A DNA stretch of 64,000 nucleotides from positions 62,001-126,000 of the forward strand of contig NZ_BAOS01000017.1 of the NCBI RefSeq assembly GCF_002443295.1, given 5' to 3'. Each line of letters starts with the position of its first letter. The stretch's first letter is position 1. Positions 32,804 to 42,368 of this stretch are shown piece after piece. The position numbers and the translations under genes are program-made. The stretch is from Candidatus Scalindua japonica. Its GTDB lineage: Bacteria > Planctomycetota > Brocadiia > Brocadiales > Scalinduaceae. The notes under the pieces are model-generated. The model was not told where the DNA came from. It worked only from the letters and a program-made list of their open reading frames with translations, and made no database searches.

Positions 32804-33817
32804 GTGGAAAAACTCTTAAATAAAAATAAATTTGATTCTTTAATAACAGGGTTAAAAAAACAAGGCTACAAGGCTATTGCTCCTAAAAAAGATAACAAGC
32901 TTGTTACATTGGGCGAGATTCAGGATGCAAATGAAATCTCACTTGACCATGTTATTACCAACAATTCTATAAAAGAATATTTCCTTCCAAAGACGGAAAA
33001 AATTCTATCTTATACAATAGATAAAAATAAAGTTGAAATGAAAGAACCTGAAGGCTTCGCTGTTAAATCAGTCATCTTTGGGTCAAGACCCTGTGACGCA
33101 TTCAGCCTGCCAGTTATGGATAAGGTCTTTAACTGGGATTGTGTTGACAAGTTCTGGGTAGAAAGAAGAGAAGCCATAACGATAGTAACTATTTCGTGTG
33201 ATAAGTGCGATAGCTACTGCTTCTGTACATCTGTAGGGCTGGCTCCGGACGCAAAACAGGGAAGTGATGTACTGCTTACCAAAATCTCTAACGATGAATA
33301 TCTGGTTGAGACCGTAACCGAAAAGGGCGAAAACCTTGTAAAGGAGTTAGGATCTGTTTTTTCAGACCCGCCGTCAGAAACCCCTGATCGACAGGTTGCA
33401 ACAGTCGAAAAGAAATTTGACTTAGGTAAAATCAAGCCGTGGCTTGATGATAATTTTGAACACGATGTTTGGGACGATTTTTCAAATAAATGTATTGGCT
33501 GTGGAGCATGTACATTTGTTTGTCCCACATGTCACTGCTTCGATATTGTCGATGAATGTACGATGACCAAAGGAGACAGGGTCAAAAACTGGGATGGATG
33601 CCAGTTCTCAATGTTTACCATGCATACATCAGGACACAATCCAAGATCGACACAAGGCATGCGATGGAGACAGAGGATTATGCATAAATTTAAATATTAT
33701 GTAGAAAAATTTGACAGCACCCTCTGTGTTGGATGCGGAAGATGTTCGAGGGTTTGCCCTGCTGATATGAATATTTCTGAAATGCTTGAAATAATTGAAA
33801 CCGAAGCCGGGAAATAA
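32804..33817 (+). CDS. FlxB/AsrA-like 4Fe-4S dicluster protein
   Basis: The 337-residue protein starts at GTG. An N-terminal domain contains VIFGSRPCDAFSLPVMDKVF and TISCDKCDSYCFCTSVG, then two 4Fe-4S motifs CIGCGACTFVCP (extended by TCHCFD) and CVGCGRCSRVCPAD. This is the architecture of AsrA (anaerobic sulfite reductase subunit A) and of FlxB, which pair with an AsrB/FlxA-type flavoprotein; such a gene follows after 9 bp. Absence of a sulfite reductase catalytic subunit (AsrC) and presence of hdrABC favour the Flx interpretation. Confidence 0.82.
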   Translation: MEKLLNKNKFDSLITGLKKQGYKAIAPKKDNKLVTLGEIQDANEISLDHVITNNSIKEYFLPKTEKILSYTIDKNKVEMKEPEGFAVKSVIFGSRPCDAFSLPVMDKVFNWDCVDKFWVERREAITIVTISCDKCDSYCFCTSVGLAPDAKQGSDVLLTKISNDEYLVETVTEKGENLVKELGSVFSDPPSETPDRQVATVEKKFDLGKIKPWLDDNFEHDVWDDFSNKCIGCGACTFVCPTCHCFDIVDECTMTKGDRVKNWDGCQFSMFTMHTSGHNPRSTQGMRWRQRIMHKFKYYVEKFDSTLCVGCGRCSRVCPADMNISEMLEIIETEAGK

Positions 33818-33826
33818 GGAATAAAG

Positions 33827-34660
33827 ATGGACAATATATACAGACCATATCTTATGACTATCAGTGATATGACAGATGAGGCGCCTGGTGTGAGGACGTT
33901 CAAGCTCAACTTCTCAAACGAAGACGAAGGCAGGAATTTCAAATTCCAGACCGGGCAATTCGGGCTTTATTCAGTTTTTGGTGCTGGTGAAAGTACTTTC
34001 TGTATTGCTTCATCACCCACAAGAGAAGACTATATTGAGTGCACATTCAGAGAAGCAGGAAGGGTCACCAAGGCGTTAAGAGAGCTGAACATTGGTGACA
34101 CTTTAGGATTCAGAGGGCCATACGGAAATGTGTTTCCCATAGATAAATGGGAAGGTAAAAACCTTGTGTTTATTGCAGGTGGTATCGCGTTACCTCCATT
34201 AAGATCAGTTATCTGGAATTGCCTGGATCTTCGTGATAAATATAAAGATGTCACAATAATCTATGGCGCAAAAACAACTGAAGACCTCGTATACAAACAC
34301 GAGCTTAAGGAGTGGGACGCGAGAGATGATGTCAATCTGGTAACTACAGTTGATCCCGGTGGAGAAACACCTGAATGGAACGGCAAGGTTGGCTTTGTTC
34401 CAACAGTTGTGGAAGAAGCGGCTCCGGAGAGTAAAGACACAATTGCGATCGTATGTGGTCCTCCCATTATGATTAAGTTTACGTTACCTGCTCTGGAGAA
34501 ACTCGGTTTCAAACAGGATAAAGTTTATACCACTCTGGAGAATAGAATGAAATGCGGGCTTGGTAAATGCGGCAGATGTAATATTGGCTGCACTTATGTA
34601 TGTAAAGAAGGACCGGTATTTACCGCTGAAGAAGTAAGCAAAATGCCAGATGAATTCTAA
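33827..34660 (+). CDS. FlxA-like FAD/NAD(P)-binding oxidoreductase
   Basis: The 277-residue protein has a ferredoxin-NADP reductase-type layout. The FAD domain includes FKFQTGQFGLYSVFGAGEST and FCIASSPTRE. The NAD(P) domain includes LVFIAGGIALPPLRSVIWNC and TIAIVCGPPIM. A C-terminal 2Fe-2S cysteine set follows, MKCGLGKCGRCNIG...YVCKEGP. This matches the AsrB/FlxA/HydG group and would take electrons from NADH or NADPH into the Hdr complex. It is the last redox gene; mobB overlaps its end by 11 bp, implying translational coupling. Cofactor preference cannot be read here. Confidence 0.88.
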   Translation: MDNIYRPYLMTISDMTDEAPGVRTFKLNFSNEDEGRNFKFQTGQFGLYSVFGAGESTFCIASSPTREDYIECTFREAGRVTKALRELNIGDTLGFRGPYGNVFPIDKWEGKNLVFIAGGIALPPLRSVIWNCLDLRDKYKDVTIIYGAKTTEDLVYKHELKEWDARDDVNLVTTVDPGGETPEWNGKVGFVPTVVEEAAPESKDTIAIVCGPPIMIKFTLPALEKLGFKQDKVYTTLENRMKCGLGKCGRCNIGCTYVCKEGPVFTAEEVSKMPDEF

Positions 34661-35126
34661 AGACGTAACTATCATAACCATCGTAGGAAAACAGAATGCC
34701 GGCAAGACAACACTACTCGGCGATCTCATTCCAAAACTGAAAGAGCATGGATATACGGTAGGTACTCTCAAATACAATATCAGAAAGTTTGACATTGATC
34801 ATGATGGCAAAGACACATACAAGTATTATCACTCAGGCGCAGATTCTGTCGCCCTATCATCACAAAATAAAGTTGCCGTCATCAAAAAGACAGCACGTCC
34901 ACTTACACTACATGAAATAATAGACACTCACCTTAATGATGTAAGCATTGTTTTAGTAGAAGGATATAGAGAAGGTGATTATCCCCGGATCAGAATAACA
35001 GATTCACTGGAAGTTGAATCAGATAATGAACTATTGCTTATAAAGGAAAACCCGGAAACCGGGCGCTTTTCCGAAAAGGACATAAACAGAGCTCTGGACT
35101 TTATAAAAAATATTTTAAAAAAATAA
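34650..35126 (+). CDS. mobB: Molybdopterin-guanine dinucleotide biosynthesis protein MobB
   Basis: The 158-residue GTPase-like protein begins VTIITIVGKQNAGKTTLLGD, with a Walker A motif at about 13-20, followed by YTVGTLKYNI, DTYKYYHSGADSVALSS and IVLVEGYREGDYPRIRI, typical of MobB. MobB assists MobA in attaching GMP to molybdopterin. Its ATG lies 11 bp before the flxA stop, so it belongs to the hdr-flx transcript. None of the Hdr/Flx subunits uses molybdenum, so the pairing is curious; a molybdoenzyme elsewhere may be the beneficiary. Confidence 0.88.
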   Translation: MNSKDVTIITIVGKQNAGKTTLLGDLIPKLKEHGYTVGTLKYNIRKFDIDHDGKDTYKYYHSGADSVALSSQNKVAVIKKTARPLTLHEIIDTHLNDVSIVLVEGYREGDYPRIRITDSLEVESDNELLLIKENPETGRFSEKDINRALDFIKNILKK

Positions 35127-35144
35127 ATTTAATAAAAAAAATAC

Positions 35145-35173
35145 TTGAAAATCACCTGAAAATACTATATATA
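35145..35173 (+). promoter_or_regulatory. Possible promoter for the Lys/Thr-rich protein
   Basis: TTGAAA (35145-35150), 17 bp, then TATATA (35168-35173), about 95 bp upstream of the ATG at 35269. The region is AT-rich, so chance is possible. Confidence 0.4.
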
Positions 35174-35268
35174 GACAATAATATTATTATCGTATCAGAT
35201 ATAGCACTTGGTGATATTATGTAAAATTCTGGTTTACAAATTTCTTTTTATGAAAGCGAGGTGGTAAA

Positions 35269-35595
35269 ATGAGTGCAGTTTTAGAAACATACTTTCAACA
35301 TGTTGTGGTAGATAAGCTTAATAAAACGCTTTCTAAACAGTTTGAGGAGATGAAAGATGCTCTTCAAATACTGAAAAAACTTCAATCTGATTATACTTTC
35401 CTTCGTATTGAAATAGAGAGCCTGAAAAAGCGTGTTTCAGACTCCAGCAATGAAATAAAAGAGATGTTGTCAAAAGATGAAACAAAAGCTACGGCAACAA
35501 AGAAACCGACACCTGCAAAAATAACAACTAAAAAACCAACTACACAAAAACTTACAGTTAAGAAAAAAGCGACATCAAAGAAAACCGCGAAATAA
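35269..35595 (+). CDS. Hypothetical protein with coiled coil and Lys/Thr-rich tail
   Basis: 108 residues with a good ribosome-binding site (GCGAGGTGG, 6 nt before the ATG). Residues 1-75 look helical and coiled-coil forming (FEEMKDALQILKKLQSDYTF, then LRIEIESLKKRVSDSSNEIK). Residues about 76-108 are a basic tail of Lys, Thr, Pro and Ala like histone H1 or AlgP-type tails. Such tails usually contact nucleic acid or other polyanions. I do not recognise the family. The gene stands alone after the hdr-flx-mobB operon and probably has its own promoter. Confidence 0.75.
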   Translation: MSAVLETYFQHVVVDKLNKTLSKQFEEMKDALQILKKLQSDYTFLRIEIESLKKRVSDSSNEIKEMLSKDETKATATKKPTPAKITTKKPTTQKLTVKKKATSKKTAK

Positions 35596-36198
35596 TAAGT
35601 TTTCTCAATAATCCTTGTTAACAAGACCACAAAAAACAATATTCTTTGTTCAGGATTAAATCCAGCCTTTTTAATCATATTAATCAGATTACTGATCATT
35701 TCGCCCAGCATGGCCAAACCATAAAGTAAGAACGTTCAGGATTAAGTATAATACCGGTTGATATTAATTACCGCTTTCTCTGGTACTATCCCTGTTCGTC
35801 CAACAGTTGGGCACCCTGTAGTCTGACATATCTCAACCCCTCAGATTTGAACAGTGCCCATTTGGGAAACGGGTACTGCCGTTTTAGCCAAAAAAACAAA
35901 AAAAAGGATATCTCCTCTCTTTTGAGAGGTCTGTCGCCAAGCCAGAAATTAAATCAAGCCAACAACATGATTAAAATAAACGGATTCCAATATACCCAAA
36001 CACATTCACTATTTCATGTGGGCCTGCTACTACCAATGTGGTTCCTGACGGAAGGACTGCACGTGTGAGTTTTGGAATGGTAACCTTCGATGATTCCCAG
36101 ATTAAAATGATGATCAACAAATCCTGGAGCAACCTAAGTACCTTTAAGATTACGTCGCTTTTTCGCTTTATACCTGGGACCTGCCCCATACAACCAAA
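35596..36198. other. Intergenic region of about 600 bp, no supported gene
   Basis: A stem of 8 bp (CAGTGCCC at about 35850-35857 with GGGTACTG, one wobble) around ATTTGGGAAAC is the only notable fold. Short frames on both strands near 35970-36300 look like chance or relics. I see no tRNA or recognised riboswitch. Confidence 0.45.
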
Positions 36199-37134
36199 TT
36201 ATACCGTATTGTTTAAAACTGAAGCTTCTTCGTTTTTAATGTTATTATCTAAATATTTGTCGCGTATGAAGCGGTTTTCTTTTTCATCAGATTTTTTTTT
36301 GTAAAAGTCATTTTCAATCATCTTTGAGATTTCCATAACAGGTACCTTGTTGAAATTTCCTGCAGAAAAACTTTTCAGGAATTTCGAGAATGAATTCTGA
36401 ACAGACTTTACAAGTTTGTCAGGTTTTACATCTGAGTTTTTCAAGACTTCAACCATTTTATCTGAAACGGTGTTGACTCCCCCTTTGATGTCAGGGCTAT
36501 TATCTTCCGTATCTTCTACTTCATGTCCAAAATGTTCATTTTTCGGGATTATGTTATCTTGATTTACAAAAGTTGGTGAATCATGCGTTGCGGTCACATG
36601 AGTATCCTGTTCAATTATGCCAGAGGTGGGATACGCAGTTCTAGTAATAGAGTGCTGTTCATATGAAACGCTGCTTACTTGCTGCATAGCGGCATCAAGG
36701 TCTGCAATGGTATCCAGATTCCCTATTTTTGATACATTTTTCAGTACCTTTTTAATATCCCCGGATTGATAACCACTTAAAACATTACTTACAAGCTTTA
36801 AAGACTTTTTAATATCTTTAATTTCCTGGCTGCTCAGATCACCTTCTACTGAGAGTGTAAGCATTTTTTCTGCGCTAATCTCTAATTGTCTGTTTTCCTG
36901 AAGTGAGATATTACCATTCCCTGAAGTTATGTCCTGGTACGAATAATATCCAGTATGAAATTCCTCTAATGAAGAGATTGTAACAACATCACCTTCACTT
37001 GTATTAATAGTGAAATTTTTGCTCTTTTGAAGATCAACTTTAAGAGCCTCTGTCTTTGAGCTACTACTGCTCTTTTCATTTGTATCAGACAATATAGGAA
37101 TGCTATTATTATTCGTAACCACAGCACTAATCAT
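36199..37134 (-). CDS. Hypothetical protein, Ser/Asn-rich
   Basis: 311 residues with no signal peptide or membrane helix. The ribosome-binding site AAGGGAGG precedes the ATG. Residues 40-60 read NFTINTSEGDVVTISSLEEF, followed at about 90-130 by KMLTLSVEGDLSSQEIKDIK and then KSLKLVSNVLSGYQSGDIKK. I recall this pair, a 'TSEGD...T(I/L)S' strand motif and an 'SVEGDL...E' helix motif, from uncharacterised proteins of several aquatic bacteria, but I attach no function. The C-terminal half is charged and low in complexity. It lies alone between intergenic stretches. Confidence 0.75.
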   Translation of the reverse strand: MISAVVTNNNSIPILSDTNEKSSSSSKTEALKVDLQKSKNFTINTSEGDVVTISSLEEFHTGYYSYQDITSGNGNISLQENRQLEISAEKMLTLSVEGDLSSQEIKDIKKSLKLVSNVLSGYQSGDIKKVLKNVSKIGNLDTIADLDAAMQQVSSVSYEQHSITRTAYPTSGIIEQDTHVTATHDSPTFVNQDNIIPKNEHFGHEVEDTEDNSPDIKGGVNTVSDKMVEVLKNSDVKPDKLVKSVQNSFSKFLKSFSAGNFNKVPVMEISKMIENDFYKKKSDEKENRFIRDKYLDNNIKNEEASVLNNTV

Positions 37135-37287
37135 GGCTTTCCTCCCTTATAAGTTTTTGAAACATATGCCTGAATAAACAACTAAACACACATGATGGAT
37201 TCAGCGGAACCATCGTAGAATAATCATGAAACTTCCCGCAGTCATATTATCGGCAATTCTAACTTCTACTTTAACCTGCAAAAAAAA

Positions 37288-37428
37288 TTATTTACTACAA
37301 TACTGATAGTTTATGTTTAAGCAAGTCGCCTCCTCCACTCCTTCTCTACCCAACCGGTCCTTGCGCATACTTCGACACATTACATGATATACTGCTTCGT
37401 CATATTCAATCCGTGGCTTCCTTGGAAT
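37288..37428 (-). pseudogene. Remnant of a REP-associated tyrosine (Y1) transposase
   Basis: The frame reads IPRKPRIEYDEAVYHVMCR, the characteristic N-terminus of RAYT/IS200-like Y1 transposases, and then about 29 residues that look unrelated before a stop. The catalytic HUH and tyrosine regions are missing. It is one of two mobile or accessory relics in the 37.1-38.2 kb gap. Confidence 0.6.
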
Positions 37429-37489
37429 AAATAAACATATAGCAATATCAAGAGACACTGACAATACTTATTTGAGAAACCTGGCCCTT

Positions 37490-37807
37490 TTAGGTGGCGG
37501 ATAAAATAGCGTCAAGATTATAGAGTTTGACGCTTCTTTTGACCTTCCGTCCACATTCATTTTGAACTATTGGGAAATTCCCAACAGTTGAATCCACCTC
37601 TAATTCTTCTGTTTGATAAAAATTTTTGAGATGCTCATTGATGGTAGAAATATCTACCCCCAAAGAGTTCGGTCATTCGTTTTTTGTAAGCCAGACGGTT
37701 TCATTATAGAAAACTATCTCAACTTTCACATCACCATTTGGAGCAGTGTAGAGCAATAATTCCGTTAATTCGTCTTGTATGGTCAGCTTATTCTCTTTTT
37801 TTTTCAT
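37490..37807 (-). pseudogene. Remnant of a RhuM-family gene
   Basis: The frame starts MKKKENKLTIQDELTELLLY and continues NGDVKVEIVFYNETVWLT, the RhuM N-terminus. It then hits TGA, but after the stop resumes in the same frame GVDISTINEHLKNFYQTEEL. Reading MTELFG between them in another frame shows a lost A (in a run near 37678) compensated by an extra G (near 37662). The remaining two thirds of RhuM are absent. RhuM is a virulence-associated/accessory protein of unknown mechanism, common on islands. The flanking 37135-37287 and 37808-38091 hold nothing recognisable. Confidence 0.7.
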
Positions 37808-38091
37808 ATTTAGACACTAATTTCACAAATTTACACTAATTTATATTTTACCTTAATGACCCAAATTCCCTAAAAGCTTCAAGGGGGTGACATACCTATC
37901 TTTTTAAGTTTCAATTTCAATAGAGGCGATAAACAATTCCATTGCACATCAGAATTACACAAAGGGCGGCCGTATTAATGTTGTTGAAATGGAAGTTCAA
38001 TTGATATTTACCAACCTCTGCAACTGGTTAATACCTGGAAAGACTACACAAAAAGAGAATAATCGATCGCTATCCCTATTTAACATAACTA

Positions 38092-38120
38092 TTGACATAA
38101 CAATTTCATTCATATATAGT
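38092..38120 (+). promoter_or_regulatory. Promoter of the 1372-residue membrane protein
   Basis: TTGACA at 38092-38097, a 17-bp spacer and TATAGT at 38115-38120 (11 of 12 consensus positions). Transcription would start about 115 bp before the GTG at 38242. Confidence 0.65.
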
Positions 38121-38241
38121 TACAACAATTAACTCTCAAATAGCGATGAAATAACACAGTATACAGGTTGTGTTGAGTAAAACAATTCGGGGGTTTTTCA
38201 GGCAGTAAAACATCAGCGTAAAGTAAAACTGGAGAAAAGTT

Positions 38242-41200
38242 GTGAAAACAAACAATAGTGTTTTTAATATGATATTTAGTTTTTTACTATTCCTGTTTGT
38301 CTTAACAACTGCTATCCAACCGTCTTTTGCAAAAAAGACCCCGGATATTCCTGGCCCACTGAAACCGTGGGTTGACTGGGTACTGCATAATCAAGAAGAA
38401 CAACTCCAATGTATTCCATATTATAACGACCCCGAAGCGTTTCTGTGCAGCTGGCCTACAGAACTCAAAATTAATCTCAGCAATAATGGCGGCGAATTCA
38501 GACAATCCTGGCACATTCAACTGGAAAGCTGGATTTCGCTGCCAGGAAATAACCAACAGTGGCCAAAAGACGTTAAGGTTGATGAAGGTCCCACTGTTGT
38601 CATTAACAGAGATAACTTGCCGGAGATTAAACTGCCACCTGGGGAACATACTGTAACCGGAAGTTTTACGTGGCATCAGCTTCCTGAATATTTACAAATT
38701 CCATATGAATCCGCTCTGATCTCCTTAACCGTTAACAACAATGAGATTGACTTCCCGAATATCGATGAATCAGGTCGATTATGGTTAAAGACGGTACAAA
38801 AGAAAGAGAAGGTAGAAGACCGAGTTAAGATAGAAATTTTCAGGCTTATTGATGACAAAATTCCTCCACAGATTGTAGTCTATGGAACTCTTGATGTTGC
38901 CGGTTCTGCAAGGGAGATTACTCTTGGGCCAATATACTCTCCGAAAAATACAATTCCTGTATCGTTACAAAGTCCACTTCCCGCCAAACTGGAACAAGAT
39001 GCCAGAATGCGTCTACAAGCCCGGCCCGGTCGTAACCATTTTACGTTAACACTAAGACATTCAGGTCCGCTGCAAACACTCTCTTTTGACCATCCGAATG
39101 ACGGATTCTGGCCACAACAGGAAATATGGTCATTTCAAGCCCGTTCCAACTTGAGAATTGTAGACCTTGCTGGAGCTCCGCTAATCGACCCCCTGCAAAC
39201 TTCCATGCCGCACCATTGGCATAAATATCCAGCTTACCGATTGCTTCCAGGTGAAATTTTGCAACTTAAGGAAATCAAGCGTGGTGACCCTAAGCCGGCG
39301 CCAGACCAGCTGACGATGGACCGTAATCTGTGGTTAAGGTTCGATGGCAAAGGATATACGATCCAGGACACTATTAGAGGGGAAAAAAATACGAATTGGC
39401 GATTAGAAATGGACTCGTCAATCAAGCTGGGAAGGGTTGCTGTTGATGGCACTGAGCGTTTCATTACTAAACGTGAGGGTTCAGGGAAGGCGGGTGTTGA
39501 ACTACGGAAAGGCATTCTAAATCTTACTGCAGACAGCAGCTATCAGGAAAATATTTCAAGGCTTCCCGCTACAGGTTGGGACCACGATTTTTATCAGGCA
39601 CAAGGACGTTTACATCTTCCACCTGGATGGAAACTTATAACTGCTGGTGGAATTGACAATATTCCACAAACCTGGCTTAAGCGCTGGACACTCCTCGACT
39701 TTTTTATTGTTCTTATTTTCACTCTTGCTGCGGCAAAACTTTTTTCAAAGCGTGTGGCCGGTATCGCTTTTATTACTCTTGTCTTAATTTATCATGAACC
39801 GAATGCTCCGCGATATGTCTGGTTAGCTCTTTTGATTGGTTTTGCCTTACTCAAATACTTGCCACAGGGAAAATTCATGCAGGCTGTTAAAATCTATCAG
39901 ATTATAATTCTCCTGATACTTATTGTTATTGCTATTCCTTACTCTATTCAGGCGCTGAGGATTGGTATTTACCCACAACTGGCAAAGCCCTGGACTTCAA
40001 TGGCCACATTTTCGCAAAAGCAACAAAGGTCCTCCATTCCTCGTACTATGGATGCAGACGGACTAGCCCTCATGGAACAAGAGGCCACACAACAAGCCAC
40101 CAGACTTCCGGGGAGTACATCACAAGAAGCTGTTACTTCACTGAAAACAGAGATGTCAAGGACCCGGCCACCATATTATAAAAGTCAGGTTATGCAGTAT
40201 GATCCTAAAACTAATACTCAAACAGGACCGGGCCTTCCAAAATGGCAGCCTTTTGAGACGATAAATTTCAGTTGGTCAGGCCCGGTGACTCGTGATCAAA
40301 CAATTTCATTTACATTAATCGGTCCTGTAGCAAACCTTACTCTCTCGTTCTTGCGTGTGTTTCTGATCATTCTTCTGGCACTTGGCATGTTTGGAATAAT
40401 GTACAGACGTAAGCAGGGTTTCCATGTGCAGAATTTTAAACTTTTTTTAATTATTCCTTTCTTTGTTATTTCTCTTTTCAGTGCAGGCATAGGTAAGGCA
40501 GATGAAATTCCATCCCGCGAAATACTTGACGAATTACAGAATCGGTTGCTTGAAAAAGATGATTGCTTCCCTGTCTGTGCTGATATTTCAGATATCAATA
40601 TAACGATTAGTCCTGAAAATCTTATTATCCTTGCCAATGTTAACACTCAAGTTGATGCGGCAATTCCATTGCCTGGACATGTTAAACATTGGCTGCCTCA
40701 GCAGGTTAAAGTAGATGGCAGAGATGTTAGAGGACTCTTTCGGTTGAATGATACTTTATGGGCACTGGTACCATCAGGTATACATACAATAGAACTTAAC
40801 GGTAAAATCAGAAAACAAAACATCCTGCAACTGCCGTTTCCACTGAAACCTCATAGAGTGGTTATTAAAACAAATGGTTGGGATGTTAAAGGTGTTTACC
40901 CGGATGGCAATGTTGATTCACAATTACAATTCAAACGGATTGTAAATCAGGAAGAGAAACAGACGGAGATTCTTGAAACGGGTGTTCTCCCGTCATTTGC
41001 TCTGGTTGAGCGAAATATTCTTTTGGGGCTGGTGTGGAAAGTTGAAACTACAATCCGTCGAATAAGTCCTGCCGGCTCAGCGATGGTATTGAACGTTCCT
41101 CTCCTGTCAGGAGAATCGGTAACGACTGAAGGAGTTCACGTCGAAGATGGTTTAGTCCAGGTTAACATGAATGCCGGACAATCATATTTAAAATGGGAAT

Positions 41201-42360
41201 CTTTTTTAGAACCTTCTGATTCAATTTTACTTAAACATGCAAAAACAGATGACTGGACCGAAATATGGAAGGTAGATGTCAGTCCGATTTTTCATATGTA
41301 CAGCGATGGTATTCCCGTAATTCTACATAAAACAGGAAATCGGTGGTATCCAACCTGGCATCCGTGGCCGGGAGAAGAGGTTACGTTAAAAATATTACGC
41401 CCCTCCGGAATTGATGGACAGACAATTACCATAGAAAAAAGTCATCTTGAATTGCGGCCAGGGCAACGAACTACAAATTCAAAATTAAGCCTTACAATAA
41501 AAAGTGGTCAAGGCGGACAACATACCATTACATTGCCGCTTAAGGCCAAACTGCAGGAAGTAAAAATAGGAGGAAAGATTCAACCAATCCGACAGGAAGG
41601 GATGAATGTACTTCTACCTATCACACCAGGCAAGCAGAATATTGAACTTAGATGGAACGAACAGGAAGGGATTAAGAGTCGGTATAAGACTCCTGTGATC
41701 AATATTGGCAATTACAGTGTTAATGCGAGCATTGACGTATATTTTCCGTACAACCGATGGGTGTTATTTCTCGGTGGTGAACAATTGGTTGGTCCTGCGA
41801 TTCTCTTCTGGCCGGTCCTCATTGTAATTGTACTTGCAGCTTTTGGCCTGTCAAAAACCGGCCTGACTCCTCTCAGATTTCATCATTGGTTTTTACTCGG
41901 AATAGGTATGTCAATGAGTAATCTGCCTGCCTGTCTTATTATAGTCGGCTGGTTAATGGCTCTTGATTTCAGAAAAAAGTTTACGAATCTCAGCAAAAGA
42001 GCATTTAATTCTATGCAAATTGGAATTGGAGTATTGACCTTCTTTGCCATGGTAGCGCTTGTATTTGCAATTTCTAAAGGGCTACTTGGCCACCCGGACA
42101 TGAACATCGTGGGAAACGGATCGAGCAGTGGACTATTAAGATGGTATCAAGACGTAAGCAACAATACGTTACCTCAAGCATGGATATTTTCAATTCCAAT
42201 GCTTGCCTACAGGATCATAATGCTTGCTTGGGCGTTGTGGATTTCATTTAGCCTCATCGCGGTCTTAAAATGGGGCTGGAAGCAATTTACACAACCAACT
42301 ATCTGGCTCAGCTCACCTGCAAAACCCAAACATAAGCCAGACAAAAAAGAGAAAAGATGA
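38242..42360 (+). CDS. Large membrane protein of unknown function with internal duplication
   Basis: 1372 residues, GTG start with GGAG 8 nt upstream. A signal peptide (FSFLLFLFVLTTAIQPSFA) leads to a beta-rich exported part of about 450 residues. A group of four hydrophobic segments follows at about 483-570, two more at about 699-752, a second beta-rich part at about 775-1170, and four C-terminal membrane segments at about 1182-1345. The two soluble parts are alike. The first has cysteine at 57, then ISLPGNNQQWPKDVKVDEG and LPPGEHTVTGSFTWHQLPEY. The second has cysteine at 775, then IPLPGHVKHWLPQQVKVDG and VPSGIHTIELNGKI. I do not recognise a named family. It has its own promoter and no operon partner. 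A cell-envelope role is likely only from topology. Confidence 0.8.
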   Translation: MKTNNSVFNMIFSFLLFLFVLTTAIQPSFAKKTPDIPGPLKPWVDWVLHNQEEQLQCIPYYNDPEAFLCSWPTELKINLSNNGGEFRQSWHIQLESWISLPGNNQQWPKDVKVDEGPTVVINRDNLPEIKLPPGEHTVTGSFTWHQLPEYLQIPYESALISLTVNNNEIDFPNIDESGRLWLKTVQKKEKVEDRVKIEIFRLIDDKIPPQIVVYGTLDVAGSAREITLGPIYSPKNTIPVSLQSPLPAKLEQDARMRLQARPGRNHFTLTLRHSGPLQTLSFDHPNDGFWPQQEIWSFQARSNLRIVDLAGAPLIDPLQTSMPHHWHKYPAYRLLPGEILQLKEIKRGDPKPAPDQLTMDRNLWLRFDGKGYTIQDTIRGEKNTNWRLEMDSSIKLGRVAVDGTERFITKREGSGKAGVELRKGILNLTADSSYQENISRLPATGWDHDFYQAQGRLHLPPGWKLITAGGIDNIPQTWLKRWTLLDFFIVLIFTLAAAKLFSKRVAGIAFITLVLIYHEPNAPRYVWLALLIGFALLKYLPQGKFMQAVKIYQIIILLILIVIAIPYSIQALRIGIYPQLAKPWTSMATFSQKQQRSSIPRTMDADGLALMEQEATQQATRLPGSTSQEAVTSLKTEMSRTRPPYYKSQVMQYDPKTNTQTGPGLPKWQPFETINFSWSGPVTRDQTISFTLIGPVANLTLSFLRVFLIILLALGMFGIMYRRKQGFHVQNFKLFLIIPFFVISLFSAGIGKADEIPSREILDELQNRLLEKDDCFPVCADISDINITISPENLIILANVNTQVDAAIPLPGHVKHWLPQQVKVDGRDVRGLFRLNDTLWALVPSGIHTIELNGKIRKQNILQLPFPLKPHRVVIKTNGWDVKGVYPDGNVDSQLQFKRIVNQEEKQTEILETGVLPSFALVERNILLGLVWKVETTIRRISPAGSAMVLNVPLLSGESVTTEGVHVEDGLVQVNMNAGQSYLKWESFLEPSDSILLKHAKTDDWTEIWKVDVSPIFHMYSDGIPVILHKTGNRWYPTWHPWPGEEVTLKILRPSGIDGQTITIEKSHLELRPGQRTTNSKLSLTIKSGQGGQHTITLPLKAKLQEVKIGGKIQPIRQEGMNVLLPITPGKQNIELRWNEQEGIKSRYKTPVINIGNYSVNASIDVYFPYNRWVLFLGGEQLVGPAILFWPVLIVIVLAAFGLSKTGLTPLRFHHWFLLGIGMSMSNLPACLIIVGWLMALDFRKKFTNLSKRAFNSMQIGIGVLTFFAMVALVFAISKGLLGHPDMNIVGNGSSSGLLRWYQDVSNNTLPQAWIFSIPMLAYRIIMLAWALWISFSLIAVLKWGWKQFTQPTIWLSSPAKPKHKPDKKEKR

Positions 42361-42368
42361 GCAAATAC

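Noticed and set aside
35850-35960. Possible c-di-GMP (GEMM-like) riboswitch from GGAAAC and GCCAAGCCA segments
   Set aside because: The conserved core order and spacing do not match, and no suitable gene follows.
36038-36304. 88-codon plus-strand frame over the 3' end of the 36199-37134 gene
   Set aside because: It overlaps a better supported minus-strand gene and has no recognisable domain.
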